From Stachybotrys elegans (lineage: Eukaryota > Ascomycota > Sordariomycetes > Hypocreales > Stachybotryaceae), in contig JAGPNK010000008.1 in NCBI GenBank assembly GCA_020746835.1, forward strand, positions 1 to 64,000: a stretch of 64,000 nt of DNA. The letters are read 5' to 3'. The number at the start of each line of letters is the position of its first letter. Position 1 is the stretch's first letter. Positions 1 through 12,310 of this stretch are shown one piece after another. The notes under the pieces were generated by a model that made no database searches, was not told the DNA's origin, and saw only the letters and a list, made by a program, of their open reading frames with translations. The position numbers and the translations under genes were made by a program.

Positions 1-1653
1 TGTATTGCTTATATAAGGTTGCTCTAGTTACTATTGTAATTGTTTTAATTCTAGTTTGTTTTTCTATATTAGTAGTAGTGATTTGCCTTTCCTTAAGTAC
101 TTTAAAATATACCTTTTTATTTATTTTAGGGCTTTAATATTTATATATAAAGTGTTCTTTCTTGCTATAGTTATAGTATTTAATAGTCTTTTTATTATAC
201 TTTTTTTTCTCTATATTACTAATTTCTATAGATTTTATATATGTTCTCTATAAGGTAGTATTATATTTCTTTTCTTAATTAGTATTATTCTATAAGTAGG
301 TAAATATATTATAATGTTTTTTTTAAACTTTCTTTAGTAGAGGCATTTATTAATATAGATTACTATTATAGTATATTTTAATACTATATTAAATAGCTTA
401 TTTACCTTTATAAATTTATTTTTAACTTTGTCTTTTAGTCTAATATAGATAAAGTTAATAATAATTTTTTATCTTACTCTAGGATAGCTTTTAGTTATTA
501 TACTTTTTTAATATAGTAAGTGGTAGATTTTATTTACTATAGACTTTTGAGTTTAGTGGCTACTTATTGTTTTTTATTAATAATACTAAATATATTTTCT
601 ATCTATTTTTTAAAGTTTTTAAAACTCTTATAGACTTATTTAGTCTTATAGCTATATTTATTCTTTTTATTAGGCTTCTTACTAAGGAACTTTTATTATT
701 CCTTAAGAACTAGAATAAATATTTTTTTAGTATTTTCTTTAAAGTATATAATAGTAAAGTTAACTTTAGCTCTTTCTTTCTTAAATATCTTTAGAAAGTA
801 GGTAAAGTAGGTCTTAAGCTATATAAAGAAGTCCTTAATCTTTAGAGAGTTTTTACTAAACTTATTAGGTTTATTAATTTTAAGAATATACTCTTCCTTA
901 TATACTCCTTAGTTTCCTTATTTATATCTAGTTTTAGTAATTATTTAAGTAGTAATATTTATAGTATTAGTAGTAGTATTATAGGTATTAATATATTCTA
1001 GTAGAATATTATTTTATTACTATAGAGTATTATTTTATTTATTAAATATATTAATTGTGTTCTATATAGCTATAATATTATTTAAATGCTTTTAGATTAG
1101 TCCTTTACTATTATCTATTATATTAAAGTAGTTTCTAAGTATTTAAAGTTTAGCTTAGATTTTTATATTACTAGGGGTATATTAGCTATTATAGTGTTTT
1201 TACTAACCTAAGGTACTATATAGTGTTTTTAAAATATTATTTAAAGGGTATATAAGAACTATCTAGATAAGAGCTATTAATATATAATAATCTAGTCTAT
1301 TTTAATATAGGGTAGGTTAGAGTAGATTAATAACTAAGATTCTAAAGGGCTAAGTTAGGTTTATATTATAGTATTAGTTATAGTATTATATTTAGTAATA
1401 TACTATTTACTAAGGGTAGGAGTATAATTAAGTTATATTAATAGCTAGTAAGTATTTCTAAGGGACTTATAGTGCTTGCTAGGTCTATATATTTATATAG
1501 TTTATAGTAGTTAATAGTGATTAATTGCTATTAATTATGGTATATTAATGTATAGAAGGTTATTAGTATTAACTATTATTAATTGTATACTATTGGCCTA
1601 TATGCATTATGTAATCTATAGTTCTATAACTTTCTCTATTAGTTAGGTTGTAA
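1..1653 (-). mobile_element. RIP-degraded Ty3/gypsy-like element (family B, copy 1), cut by window edge
   Basis: This A+T-rich stretch has no usable reading frame. On the minus strand, bases 897 to 801 read as a Gag-like segment with one stop: KINKPNKF followed by KIKDFFI and LKTYF. This resembles the '(L)PKPDKFDG...LRDFL.QLRTYF' region of fungal gypsy Gag proteins. Bases about 300-630 are repeated at about 3500-3826, and about 640-1450 at about 11287-12090, both in the same orientation, so a second copy of the family is present and is split in two. The element runs off the left edge. Transposon identity is inferred from the Gag-like frame and the repetition. The exact ends are not known; 1653 is where the inverted family-A piece starts. 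Confidence 0.55.
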
Positions 1654-2801
1654 TACTATAAATATAAAAAGGGACTTTTTATATTTTTAATATAAGTATA
1701 GTATTTTTAAAATAGTATCTTAATTATAAATATTACTATTAGAGACTTATCTATATAATTACTTAATAAATTTAATCTATATAATTAGTATAAGATTAAG
1801 TACTTTAATAGCTAGATAGTTATTCTATTACTACTTAAAAAGCCTTTTTAAGTAGAAAAAGGTATAGTTAACTTAAATAATATAGCTACTACTTATATTT
1901 AATAAGGCCTAGAAGACTACCTTTAGTCTTTAAAAAAATATATTAAAGTTAAAATAAATAAGTATATAAAGCTAAGGCTTAAAGAGCTATATCTTTATAA
2001 AAAAGTTACTCTTAGATTACTTTATCTCTATAGTATATAAACTCTTTACTTTTAGTAGTTTCTATAGGTTAATTAAGGAATAACTATAGCTAGCTATATT
2101 TTAAATATACTATAGCTTGTATTTCTATAGGCTTTTAAAAGTAGTAAGCCTAATATATTTATTTAGTATATTATTAGCTAGATTAAGTACTTGGCTAACT
2201 AAGAGATTATATAAAATAAACTTAATTATAGAGAATAAATCTAGCTTAAGGGCTAAGGCTATAAAGGGATTATCTATAGTCTTTATAGTTAGTAAACTAA
2301 ATAATAAGTCTATTTTAGTATTATATATATAAGGGCTCTATATTATACTAGTAATAGAGTTACTATATAGTATATAAGTAAAAATAAAATTAAATATCTT
2401 TCTATTTAAACAGTCTTTAATCTAATAGTAGCTTAAGAAAAGAGAATAATTTATAATAGTAATAAAATAGAAAAGTAAATAAAGTAAAAGGATATTTAGT
2501 AGGAGATATATAGTAAGCTTAAAGGTAGATTATTTAATAAATACTAATTATTCTTTGCTTTCTTTTCTCTAAGAGAGTAAGGTTTTAGACTATTTATACT
2601 ATTATCTAGCTACTATATTATAACCCTAGTATAGCTAGATTAGAATATAAAGGTACTTTATACTACCATTATTCTAGCTATATAAATAGCTTTGCTTTTA
2701 TTACTGAATAGTAGCTTTTATATACTATTTCTTAGCTATATTCCTTGTTTATAGCTACTATAGTAGCCTTAGGCACCCACTTTTAGTTTAGGCCCGTAAT
2801 A
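1654..2801 (-). mobile_element. Truncated, inverted copy of the family-A LTR retrotransposon
   Basis: Read on the minus strand, this segment matches the first 1.15 kb of the complete element at 3832-4972: the whole LTR (2801 to 2452) followed by about 0.8 kb of internal sequence (2451 to 1654). Similarity to the family-A element stops at 1654, where the complete copy continues, so this copy is truncated. Together with 3832-4972 it forms a large imperfect inverted repeat with arms of about 1.15 kb and a spacer of about 1.03 kb. The differences between the arms that I noticed are mostly C/T and G/A exchanges, as RIP produces. Confidence 0.7.
2452..2801 (-). repeat. LTR of the truncated family-A copy
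   Basis: This 350-bp block, read on the minus strand, aligns end to end with the LTRs at 3832-4180 and 10932-11281. It begins TATTACGGGCCTAAAC and ends CTATTATA. It keeps GGCACCC and GGGCC where the other two copies are A/T, so it is locally the least mutated LTR of the three and best shows the original sequence. Confidence 0.65.
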
Positions 2802-3826
2802 TAAAGTTATTTAACTATACTTTTTTAAACTAGCTTTATAGCTATAATATATAATAATATTTAAAGCAATAATATTTCTTATATTTATAGAGTTTATAGT
2901 TATTATTTTTATAGTAGCTTTATTTAACTAAGGTATAGAGATCTTTCTCTTTTATAAAGATAAGCTTAAATATTTAATACTTTTAATTCTTTAGTCCTTA
3001 GTAAAGCCCTTCTTTATTAAAATATTCTTTAAATATATACTTATATTTAAATTCTCTATTATAGAGTTTATTCTATTTAGTAGAGTTAAAGTTATTCTTT
3101 TATATAGCTTTATAATTATTTTAATTTAAGGGGGTTATAAGTCTATAGAGTTATAGTTTCTTTTTATTATATATAATAACTACTATAGTATATATTATAG
3201 TTTAAACACTAGTATTCCCTTTATTAAAGAGTAGTATAAAGTATATATATTCTTTTTTATTTATTTCTCTAAATCCTTTTTTTTAAATATTTCTATTTAA
3301 AACTTATTTTAGGTTAGCTTTAAATAGTTTCTTTAAATATAGCCCTTTTTATTATAGTTATAGTAGGTAATATTATTCTTTTACTATATAATACTAATAC
3401 TAGTATTTATAGCTTTTATATATATTTTATATAAGGTAGAGTATTCTTTTTATTGCTTTTTCCCTAGTTTATAAAATAGCTAGTTCTTTTACTATTATTA
3501 ATTATATACCTTTTCTCTTAGTTTTATTAATAGAGACATTTATTAATTTAAATAGCTATAGTAATATACTTAGCTATAGTATTTAATAGTTCTACTACTT
3601 TAGTAAGTTTATCTTTAACTTTATCTTTTAGTTCTATATAAATAAAGTTAATAATAATTTCTTTATTCTATTTTAAAATTAACTCTAACTATTAAACCTC
3701 TATAATATATAGTATAGCTAACTTAGTTTATTAAAGATTTCTAAGCTTAGTAATAGCTTACTATTTTTTATTAATAATACTAAATAAGTTTCTAATTTAT
3801 ATTTTAAATTCTTTAAAATTTTTAAA
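2802..3826 (-). mobile_element. Family-B gypsy element copy 2, downstream half (interrupted)
   Basis: This A+T-rich, frame-less DNA matches the window start in the same orientation: about 3230-3826 corresponds to about 60-630, best at 3530-3826. Similarity breaks at 3826, directly before a GGTAT that is repeated at 11282. There the family-B sequence resumes (11287 onwards matches 640 onwards). This is therefore one side of a family-B element split by the 7.45-kb insertion. It probably carries the polymerase end of that element, because the Gag-like frame lies in the other half. Confidence 0.55.
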
Positions 3827-3831
3827 GGTAT
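3827..3831. repeat. Target-site duplication, left copy (GGTAT)
   Basis: GGTAT immediately precedes the 5' LTR and is repeated at 11282-11286 immediately after the 3' LTR. Removing the 7.45-kb insert and one GGTAT joins the flanks into sequence that aligns with uninterrupted family-B copy 1 near base 630. Five-base duplications are usual for Ty3/gypsy integrases. Confidence 0.75.
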
Positions 3832-4180
3832 TATTATAAGCCCAAACTAAAAGTAAGTATTTAAGGCTACTATAGTAACTATAGATAAGGAATATAGCTA
3901 AGGAATAGTATATAAAAGCTACTATTTAATAGTAAAAGTAAAGCTATTTATATAGTTAGAATAATAATAGTATAGAGTACCTTTATATTCTAATCTAGTT
4001 ATACTAGAGTTATAATATAGTAGTTAAATAATAGTATAAATAGTCTAAGACCTTACTCTTTTAAAAAGAGAGAGATAGAGAATAATTAGTATTTATTAAA
4101 TAATTTACCTTTAAGCTTACTATATATCTCCTACTAGATATTTTTTACTCTATTTACTTTTCTATTCTACTACTATTATA
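3832..4180 (+). repeat. 5' LTR of family-A element
   Basis: This 349-bp direct repeat of 10932-11281 begins TATTATAAGCCC and ends CTACTATTATA. The usual TG...CA termini appear as TA...TA, which RIP would produce. Internal sequence starts at 4181 with GATTATTC, where a primer-binding site would be expected, but I could not match it to a tRNA. Confidence 0.75.
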
Positions 4181-6364
4181 GATTATTCTTTCTCTTTAAG
4201 CTACTATTAAACTAGAGACTATTTAAATAGAAAATATCTAATTTTATTCTTATTTATATACCATATAGTAGCTCTATTACTAGTATAGTATAGAGCCCTT
4301 ATATATATAATACTAAAATAGACTTATTACTTAGTTTACTAATATAAAGACTATAAATAATTCTTTTATAGTTTAGTCTTTAAGCTAGACTTACTTTCTA
4401 TAGTTAAGTTTATTTATATAACCTTTAGTTAGCTAAGTATTTAATTTAGTTAATAATATACTAAATAAGTATATTAGGCTTACTACTTTTAAAAGCCTAT
4501 AGAAATATAAGCTATAGTATATTTAAAATATAGCTAGCTATAGCCATTCTTTAATTAACCTATAGAAACTACTAAAAGTAAAGGGTTTATATACTATAAA
4601 GATAAAGTAATTTAGAGATAACTCTTTTATAAAAGTATAGCTCTCTAAGCTTTAGCTCTATATATCTATTTATTTTAACCTTAATATATTCCTTTAAAGA
4701 CTAAAGATAGTCTTTTAAGTCTTACTAAATATAAATAGTAACTATATTACTTAAATTAACTATACTTTCTTTACTTAAAAAGGCTTTCTAAATAGTAATA
4801 AAATAACTATTTAGTTACTAAAGTATTTAATTTTATACTAATTATATAGGCTAAGTTTATTAAGTAATTATATAGATAAGTCTTTAATAGTAATATTTAT
4901 AACTAAAATACTATTTTAAAAATACTATACTTATATTAAGAATATAGAGAGTCCCTTTTTATATTTATAGTATACTTTAAAGGTATTATAGTAGAAGCTT
5001 TAACTTTACTATTAAAAAAGGTCTATATTTTCTTTTTTTAAACTATACTTACTAATTAAGTAAAAGAGTATATATTTAGTAAGAAACTATCTATTAGCTA
5101 GCTAGAGATTATTAAATTAGTTATTACTATTAATATATAAATACTATAGCTTATATATAGTACTAAGCTATACTATAGCTAGACTATAGAAATAGTTTTT
5201 AAGTTAGTAATTTAAGGCAATTTTAGAAGTAATTAAAGTATTATAACTAATAATTTAATCTCTTTTCTAGCTATAATACTAAAGCTATATAACTCTCTTA
5301 CTAATAGCCTATCTATAACCTACTAATAAAAGGTAATATACTATAAGTATAGTATATTAGAATATATCTTTATTTATTATATAGTATTTAATTATAAATA
5401 GTATAATAGTATTAAGTATATTACTAAGAGATATAATATAAATAGCTTATTTATAAAAGTATTACTAATACTCTTTATTAGTTATATTATAATTATAAAG
5501 TCTAACTTAGTCTTTATAGCCTTTAGTATATAGTTTTATTAAATAGAAAGTAAGAATAGTATAAGATAGTATATTCTAATTTAAAAGTACTAGAGTTAGG
5601 TTTTAGTAATTATATTACTAAACTCTAGTTTAAATAGCTATTTAATTTACTTTTAGCTAGCTAGCTCTTTTATAAAGTAGTTTTTAAATATACTTAAAAC
5701 TATTAGGGATTTATATTTAAGTAGTAATATAAACTAAAGCTAAATTAAAAGCTTATAAAGATTATTAATAACTAGAGATAAATAAAGCTCTAGCTATTTA
5801 TCTTTATAATAGTAAATAAAGAGAAGAATATTATTTAGGCCTTTTATAGTTTTAAGTAGTTAATTTATAAATTTTATTTAAGTATAATTACTAGAATTAC
5901 TTTATTACTATAGAAAACCTTAAGGTATTATTACTTTAAAAGACTAAGGAAGTATTATAACTTATAGATATATTATAGTACTATAATAGGAGACTAATAA
6001 AAATAAAGAAAAAGTAACCTATTAGTAAGCTAGCTTTATAGTTAGTAATACTTACTAAGTATATTAATTTTAATAATATATTCTTATATAAACAAACTAT
6101 TAAATTACTTTCTATTTAAAAGGAAAAATATACCCTATTAATTTAATTAATAATAAAGTACTATTATAAAGCCTATTTATATTTATATAGTTAAAGAGCT
6201 AGAGACTCTTTAGAGCTTTCTTAATACTATATTTAAATATAGTTAGATATAGTAATTTATAAGCCTAGTAATAATATTTATACTATTTATACTAAAGAAA
6301 AAAAGAAATATAACTATATATTAACTATTATAAACTTAATAAACTAATAGTTAAGTACTAAGTA

Positions 6365-6630
6365 TTTATTCTATTAATTATAGAGATTTTTAATTAGTTA
6401 TAAAGTATAGTTATTTATATAAAGATTAACTTAATAATATATACTACTAGCTATATATTTATAAAGGCAATAAGTAAAAGACTGCTTTTTAAACTTAGTA
6501 TAAACTCTTTGAATTTTTAGTAATACTAATAGAGCTTATAAATATATTTATAACCTTTTAGAAGTTTATAAATAAAATATATAAGATTTAATAAATATTA
6601 GCTATATTATCTATTTAAATAATATTTAGT
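6365..6630 (+). pseudogene. Degenerate gypsy reverse transcriptase core
   Basis: A ghost of the RT fingers/palm is readable on the plus strand. Around 6370-6440 the residues fit the 'PLPLI.E.L..L..A..FTK.DL..AY' block. At 6478-6520 the frame reads K-T-A-F-stop-T-stop-Y-K-L-F-E-F-L-V, matching 'KTAFRTRYG.FEF'. At 6612-6626 it reads Y-L-N-N-I, the RIP product (GAT to AAT) of the catalytic YLDDI box. The catalytic aspartates are lost and stops are frequent. One frame change between the last two blocks shows indels as well. Confidence 0.7.
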
Positions 6631-8149
6631 TTTAATTATTTAGTTATAGAGTATATATAGTATATATATAAAGTACTTAAATAATTAAAGCTTACTAACT
6701 ATATACTAATTTAAAAAAGTATAAATTTTTAATAATTTAAATAAGCTACCTTAGGTTTATAATAATACCTAAAGAAATCTAAATAAAGCTAGAGTATATT
6801 AAACTATTATTAACTAACTAAAGCTTAATAGTATAAATAAAGTATAGTTACTACTTGGATTTATAGAGTTCTATTAATAATTTATTAGAAACTATAGCTA
6901 TATTATTAAACTACTAACTAATTTTATTTAAGAAAAAAAAAAGAAAGTTTTCTAGCTAGAGTTTAGTAAAAAGTAAGCAATTTAATAGCTTAAAAATATT
7001 TTCTTAAAAAAACTAGTATTAAAGTAATTTAATTTAAAAGTAAAGATTTAAATAGAAATAAATACCTTAGATTTTATAATTAATACTATTTTTATATAGC
7101 TATAATAAAATAGCTAGTATTTAGTTATATTTATATTAAAGAAGCTAAATAGTACTATAGTAAATCTCTTTATATTAAATAAAGAAATATTTACTATTAT
7201 TAAAGTATTCTAAATATAAAGATATTATTTATCTATATATAGAATAAAATAAAAGTAATTACTAATTATTTAAATTATATTTATTTAGTAAAAAAATAAA
7301 GTTAATTTATAAGTAGCTAGTAGCTCTAAATAAGTTAGTAGTATTTAACTTTATAATTAAATATAGACTAGAAATATATAACTCTATAAATTTATTATTT
7401 TATAAAGTTAACTTTTATAAAATAAAAGGTTAAAGTATAAGCTATATAGTAGTTATATTTTAGTAGTAATTCTATAATAAGTTAAAGAAACTCTTAGAGA
7501 GTTATAAAAAAGGATTTATAATTTAGTAATACTAAAAGAGCTCTAGAGAGAACTATATACTAAATAGATTATACTTAATAAATAGTTTTAATATTAGAAA
7601 AGAATAAATATATTAAATTTACCTTTAGTCTATATATAATATAATAGTTTCTATAAATAACTTATTAGTAATAAATAGTAGTTTTATTAAGATTTAAAAG
7701 AATAATTTAAAAGGAGAAATATAAAGTAATTAAAAAAGTATAACTATAATAAATAAACTATTAAATAAGTCTTTAAATAAAATTATTTAATAGGAATAAT
7801 AGAGGGATATCTTTGCTTAAGAAAAGCTATAATATATAGATATATTACTAGCTAGCTTAATAGTTAGAAGCTATTAATTATTAAAAAACCCTGGCTTTTT
7901 ATATTATAAAAAGTAGATTTTTATTTTATAAGGCTTAAAAACTAAGATTCTCTAGCTATTATATAATAATTCTATTATAAAGTACTAAAGTATTATAAAA
8001 ACCTTAAAGTATATTACTATATTTTACTTTTAGTTAGAAATAAAAGCTTAAGTAAAGTAATATATAAAATATATAACTTATATTAAGTAAATAAAATATA
8101 ATACTATTAACCTTATAGTAAGTTAATAATACTTTTAATTTTAACTATA

Positions 8150-8260
8150 CTATTTAAAGAGATTTTAATAGATTTTATTATAGACTTACCTAGAGTAATA
8201 GTTTAAAAAAGAAAATATAACTTTTATTAGTTATAGTAAATAAACTAATAAATATATAAT
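8150..8260 (+). pseudogene. Degenerate gypsy integrase core
   Basis: Bases 8150-8200 give an open stretch LFKEILIDFIIDLPR, the counterpart of the 'PWEEISMDFITDLP' motif that carries the first catalytic aspartate of gypsy integrases. Bases 8230-8250 read V-I-V-N-K-L-I, the counterpart of 'VIVDRLTK' with D to N, R to K and T to I. Both fit a RIP-mutated integrase downstream of RT, the gypsy rather than copia order. Confidence 0.7.
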
Positions 8261-10931
8261 TTTATTTTAATAAATAAAAGATTATTTATAAAGTATTAAT
8301 AACTCTATTATTAAAGAATATTTTTCTTTACTTTAGTTTACTAAAGGGTATTATAATAGACTATATATAAATCTTTATAAAAGTATTCTAGTAATAAACC
8401 TTTTACTACTTTATTATATATAAGTAATACTTAGTATAATATTCTATTTATAAACTAATAGTTAAATAAAGTAAATAAACTAAATAGTTAAATACTATAT
8501 TAAAGTCTATTATAAATAGTTATAAAAGAATTAAATTAATTTATTTTAATAGTTACTTTTATATAGAATATAGCTATATATAAAAAAGTAATATAGTATT
8601 AGTATAGCTACTACTAGTTATATACTTTATAAATTTAGCTAGATTTAGTTATATATTATAAAGTAGGTAAAATAATTTAGTATATAATAAGTTAAAATTT
8701 AAAAATAGTATAAGCTATTACTTATAGTAGCTATAAAAGGTATAATAGTATACTTAAAGTATTATAATAAAAATAACTAATTAAAAGTTTAAAAAAGTAA
8801 TTAGATTATTATTTAACTAAATATATAAATCTAAAGTATTTATTAAAAAGTTTATAAAGAAATTTATTAGCTCTTATTAAATTAAATATATTATTAAGTT
8901 ATATTACTTAGTTATTAAGTATAATACTATTAGCTATAAAAATATATAATATCTTTAATATTAGTAATTTAAAGCTATATTATAGTAAAGAGAGAGAACT
9001 TATTAAACTAGATTAATACTTCTTTTTTACTAAAGAAACTTAAAAGTTAAAAAAATCCTAGTATATAAAAAAGTTAAATATATTATAAATATAAAGTAAA
9101 GTAAAAGAACTTTTTAAGTTTAAGAATATCTAGTAAAAAAGACAAGACTTTATTATAACTAAAGTTATTAATAAATATAAAGTAGGCTTTAAATAAAAAA
9201 GAAGTAAAGACTTTATAGAAAAGAACTATAAATAGCTAAAGATTTAAAAAAGAAAACTCTAAGTTAAAAAGATTTTAAAAATTATATTAATAATAATATT
9301 AGTAAAGTAAAAGCTTAAAAAAGTTTTAAAAATTATATTAATAAATAAACTAGTATTTAGCTAGAGCTAAATAAGTAAAAAGCTTAGAAAAAACCTTAAA
9401 TATTAAAGAATAAAGTAAAATACTAAGTAGCTAATTAGTAAAACCCTTAAACCCTTATTAATACTATACTTTATATAGAGAATATATTACTATTATAAAG
9501 AAAATAATATTTACCTTACTTTTATTTTTTTAAACTTTAATAAAGCTTTATTATTTTAACTTAACTAGTACTAAAGAAAGATATATATAAAAGAAGTACT
9601 AGAACTTTAAGGCTTTTAAATAAAAAGATATATAAACTATTATAGTAACTAACTAGATTTAGGCTTTAGCTATAGCTTAAGTACTATTAGTTATATTAAT
9701 TTTATACTAAATCTATAGTACTTTAAGTTAGTAGTATTACTACTATTTTATACTATTACTAACTAGTTAGTTTAAGTAGCTAAAGTACTTTTTTCTTTTT
9801 AAATATCTATAGTATTTTCTTTCTTTAGTCTATATAAGCTTAATAGCCTAAAGGTTAAGAACTATAGCTAATAGAAAGATAGTAAGGTTTTAGATAAGTT
9901 TAATAGGTTTATTAGTAAGCTCTTTATATAGCTTATTATTTAAATAATAATAATAATACTTAGTTAATCTATTTAGTAGTAAAGTTAAGTGGAAAGCTAT
10001 AAAGATAAAGTAAATCACTTATTATTTATATTATTATAATAAAGCTTAGGTATAGTATTTATATAATTTTAAGTTATAACTATAGTTAGATAGTATTAGT
10101 ATATAATAAACTAGCTATTATTTAGTAAGTAGCTATAAATAGTAGAAATAAAAACAATTTATAAATAAAAGTTAGCCTTACTTTTAGCTTTAATTACTAA
10201 AGCTATAAGGCTATATAAATATAAAAAGGTTACTATTAGTATCTCTAGCTTTAATAATAATACCTTAGTATAAAGGGAAATAAATAAGAAAAAACAATTC
10301 TTTATAGAGTTATTTACTAATATAAATAAAGCTTTATAAGCTAGAGATTAGTATAAATAGTAAAGAATAAATAAAGTTATTATATATATACTAAGTACTA
10401 TAGAAGATATATAAAGCTATTATAAAATTAGCTAAAAGCCTTATATAGTAATATAATTTAGGCTTTATAATTAAAAAAGTAATATTAAAAAAGAAAGAAA
10501 AAAAGCTTAAAGAGTTTAATAGTATAAAATAGAATATATTATAAAGCTAGATATCTACTAGCTATTTATACTTAGTAAATACCTTATAGTATTATAAAGG
10601 TATTTTTAAAAGTATTAGTAACTATATCTACCTAAAGTAAGCTTATAAACTACCTTTTTATAATATATAATAAAGTTATATTCTAAGAATCTATTTCTAG
10701 CTAGTTTTACTTATATATCTATATATATATTATACTATAAATAAGCTCTAAATACCCTATTAATTATAATAAAGCTAGTAATATACTAATAACTATATTA
10801 CTAACTATTAGTAAAGTAAAAAAAGCTAAAGTATTAGGCTATTAAATTAATAAAGGACTAATTAAAAAGCTATAAGATATTAGCTAATTATTCCCTATAC
10901 CTAAAAATAGATATATAAAAGAAAAGTAGTT

Positions 10932-11281
10932 TATTATAAGCCTAGATTAAAAGTAAGTATTTAAGGCTACTATAGTAGCTATAAATAAGAAATATAGTTA
11001 AGAGATAGTATATAGAAGCTACTATTTAATAGTAAAAGCAAAGCTATTTATATAGCTAGAATAATAATAGTATAGGGTACCTTTATATTTTAACTTAGCT
11101 ATACTAAGGTTATAATATAGTAGCTAGATAATAGTATAAATAGCTTAGAACCTTACTCTCTTAAAGAGAGAGAGATAAAGAATAATTAGTATCTATTAAA
11201 TAACCTACCTTTAAGCTTACTATATATCTTTTACTAGGCATTCTTTTGCTCTATTTACTCTTTTATTTTACTGCCATTATA
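10932..11281 (+). repeat. 3' LTR of family-A element
   Basis: This 350-bp direct repeat of the LTR at 3832-4180 starts TATTATAAGCC and ends TGCCATTATA. Directly after it comes the right copy of the GGTAT duplication. Confidence 0.75.
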
Positions 11282-11286
11282 GGTAT
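11282..11286. repeat. Target-site duplication, right copy (GGTAT)
   Basis: This GGTAT follows the 3' LTR and repeats 3827-3831. Family-B sequence continues from here. Confidence 0.7.
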
Positions 11287-12310
11287 TTATAGTTTTATTA
11301 TAGTATAAGTCTTCTATATTTACTAGCTTAGCTATCTATATATATTAGTCTTATAAAACTAAAGTAAATATTTTTTTAGTATTTCTTTTTAGATAAATAA
11401 CTATAAAGTTAATTCTAGTCTTATTATTTTTAAAAGTTATTAAAAAGTAAGTAAAGTAAGTTTTTAACTATCTAAAGAAATCTCTAATCTTATTAAGGTT
11501 ACTATTAAACTTATTAGGTTTATTAATCTTAAGAATATATCTTTCTTTATATATACCTTATTTAGTCTTAGCTATAGTAGCTTCCTTAGTTATAATATAA
11601 ACTATACTAGTAATAAGATTATAAATATTAATATATTTAAGCAAAACCTTATTTTATTTATATAGAGTATTATTCTACTATATAAGTATATTAATTACAT
11701 TCTATATAACCTTAATATTATTTAGCTATTTTAAAGTTAGTCCTTTAGTTATACCTATAGTATTAAGGCAGTTCCTAAGTATTTTAATCTCTATTTAAAG
11801 CTTTACATTACTAAGGAGTATATTAGCTATTTTATTACTACTTAACTAAAATACTATATACATTTTTAAAAGTATTGCCTAAGAGAGTATATAATAACTA
11901 TTTAAATAAAAGCTATTAATATATAATAGTTAGATTTCTAACTATAACTAAGTTTAATTATATTAGGGTTAGTTATTAGTAAAGTAATTAGAATATATAT
12001 ACTATTAAGTATATATTATATTTAGTAATGGTTAAATACTTAATATATATAGTAGTTAAGGTAACTAAGTTATATTAATAGTTAGTAAACTTCTAACTAA
12101 ATATATTCTATAGAATCCTTCTATTTATATAGTATATAAACTAGCTACTTAGTAGGACTATTAGTTTAAAACTAGAACTTACTTTAGATTAGTTAGTTTA
12201 ATAAGTCCTTAGTTTTCTATAGGTTATATAATCTATTATATAACTTATATAGTTATTATATTATAATAAGTATTACTAATAGTAATAGAATAACTTTTAT
12301 ATACTATTCT
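11287..12310 (-). mobile_element. Family-B gypsy element copy 2, upstream half with Gag ghost
   Basis: From 11287 the sequence matches window positions about 640 to 1450 in the same orientation. On the minus strand, about 11560 to 11440 reads ERYILKINKPNKF, KIRDFFR, stop, LKTYF. This is the same Gag-like segment as in copy 1, and the stop sits where copy 1 also has one. Similarity fades beyond about 12090, so the outer end at 12310 is approximate. The other half lies at 2802-3826. Confidence 0.5.

Larger units (their letters stand above)
3832..11281 (+). mobile_element. Complete but RIP-inactivated Ty3/gypsy LTR retrotransposon (family A)
   Basis: This 7450-bp element is bounded by direct LTRs (3832-4180 and 10932-11281) and by a GGTAT target duplication. 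Internal sequence on the plus strand keeps ghosts of pol in the gypsy order, reverse transcriptase (about 6365-6630) before integrase (about 8150-8260). Every frame is full of TAA, TAG and TGA, and D-to-N, R-to-K, E-to-K and T-to-I changes at motif positions are the C-to-T and G-to-A outcomes of RIP. No functional protein can be made. The insertion is nested in an older family-B gypsy element of opposite orientation. I could not delimit gag, protease or RNase H. Confidence 0.8.

Noticed and set aside
2117..2332. 71-codon frame in the A+T-rich block
   Set aside because: It lies inside the inverted family-A retrotransposon piece, on the strand opposite to its reading direction; no domain.
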